From: Trichopria drosophilae
Taxonomy: Eukaryota; Arthropoda; Insecta; Hymenoptera; Diapriidae
Direction: 5' to 3'
Assembly (NCBI GenBank): GCA_030407085.1
Contig: CM059582.1
Span: 72,006,001-72,070,000, forward strand
DNA: 64,000 nucleotides
The notes beneath the pieces are model-generated. The model was given only the letters and a program-made list of their open reading frames with translations, searched no databases and was not told where the DNA came from. Position numbers and translations under genes: made by a program. Below are positions 63,950 through 64,000 of this stretch, piece after piece (positions within the stretch are counted from its first letter, which is position 1; every line of letters starts with the position of its first letter).

Positions 63950-64000
63950 TAAGTAGTGGGGATTTTTAATCCTATTTTGAAAAGGGCCACCTGGCGAATA

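Overview
This 64-kb window is AT-rich arthropod DNA, most likely insect and probably hymenopteran. That reading rests on the types of Ty3/Gypsy, BEL/Pao, Tc1/mariner, Mutator-like, Penelope-like and LINE elements present and on insect TATA/TCAGT promoter signals. I see no intact host gene, no rRNA, no canonical tRNA gene and no CRISPR. Almost everything I can identify is a transposable element, usually inserted into another one. Two short open segments with good splice signals (39882-40064 and 63764-63949) are the only candidates for host exons.

Layout. 0.27-1.8 kb: Penelope-like element relic (minus strand). 1.97-4.29 kb: a 2.3-kb solo LTR with a perfect 4-bp target duplication and a huge CAGT microsatellite at its transcription start. 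4.8-8.4 kb: LTR-like debris and a 1.26-kb element with 300-bp inverted arms.

8.4-39.7 kb: a six-deep nest of mobile elements, read from boundary sequences. A LINE relic (minus) is split by a 2.2-kb inverted-repeat DNA transposon (8952-38884) coding for an uncharacterised protein. Its reading frame is split by a BEL/Pao retrotransposon (10550-38249, duplication ACCAC). The 3' LTR of that element is split by an inverted-repeat element with internal 86-bp minisatellites (10603-31308, duplication GTA). That minisatellite is split by a foldback unit (about 11648-25195) and a Mutator-like transposon (25312-28039). The foldback unit is split by an 11.85-kb env-bearing Gypsy element (12301-24150, duplication ACCT).

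39.9-49.9 kb: a possible exon, a 3-kb inverted-repeat element with a 16-bp flanking duplication, a Tc1/mariner-type element with a dead transposase and a small element nested in it, a third GGTCATTC-ended element, and a LINE 3' end.

49.9-62.0 kb: a second Gypsy element (minus) with 1.4-kb LTRs, interrupted in pol by a tRNA-SINE-like composite (13-bp duplication) and in its leader by another Tc1/mariner element. 62.0-64.0 kb: unassigned sequence, a tandem repeat and a possible exon.

Most notable content: the nest itself; the Gypsy element's G-patch module between RNase H and integrase and its extra ORF between pol and env; the inverted-repeat element coding for the uncharacterised protein; and a candidate tRNA-derived SINE family seen twice. 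No element appears intact enough to be autonomous. All family assignments are from reading motifs, without database searches.
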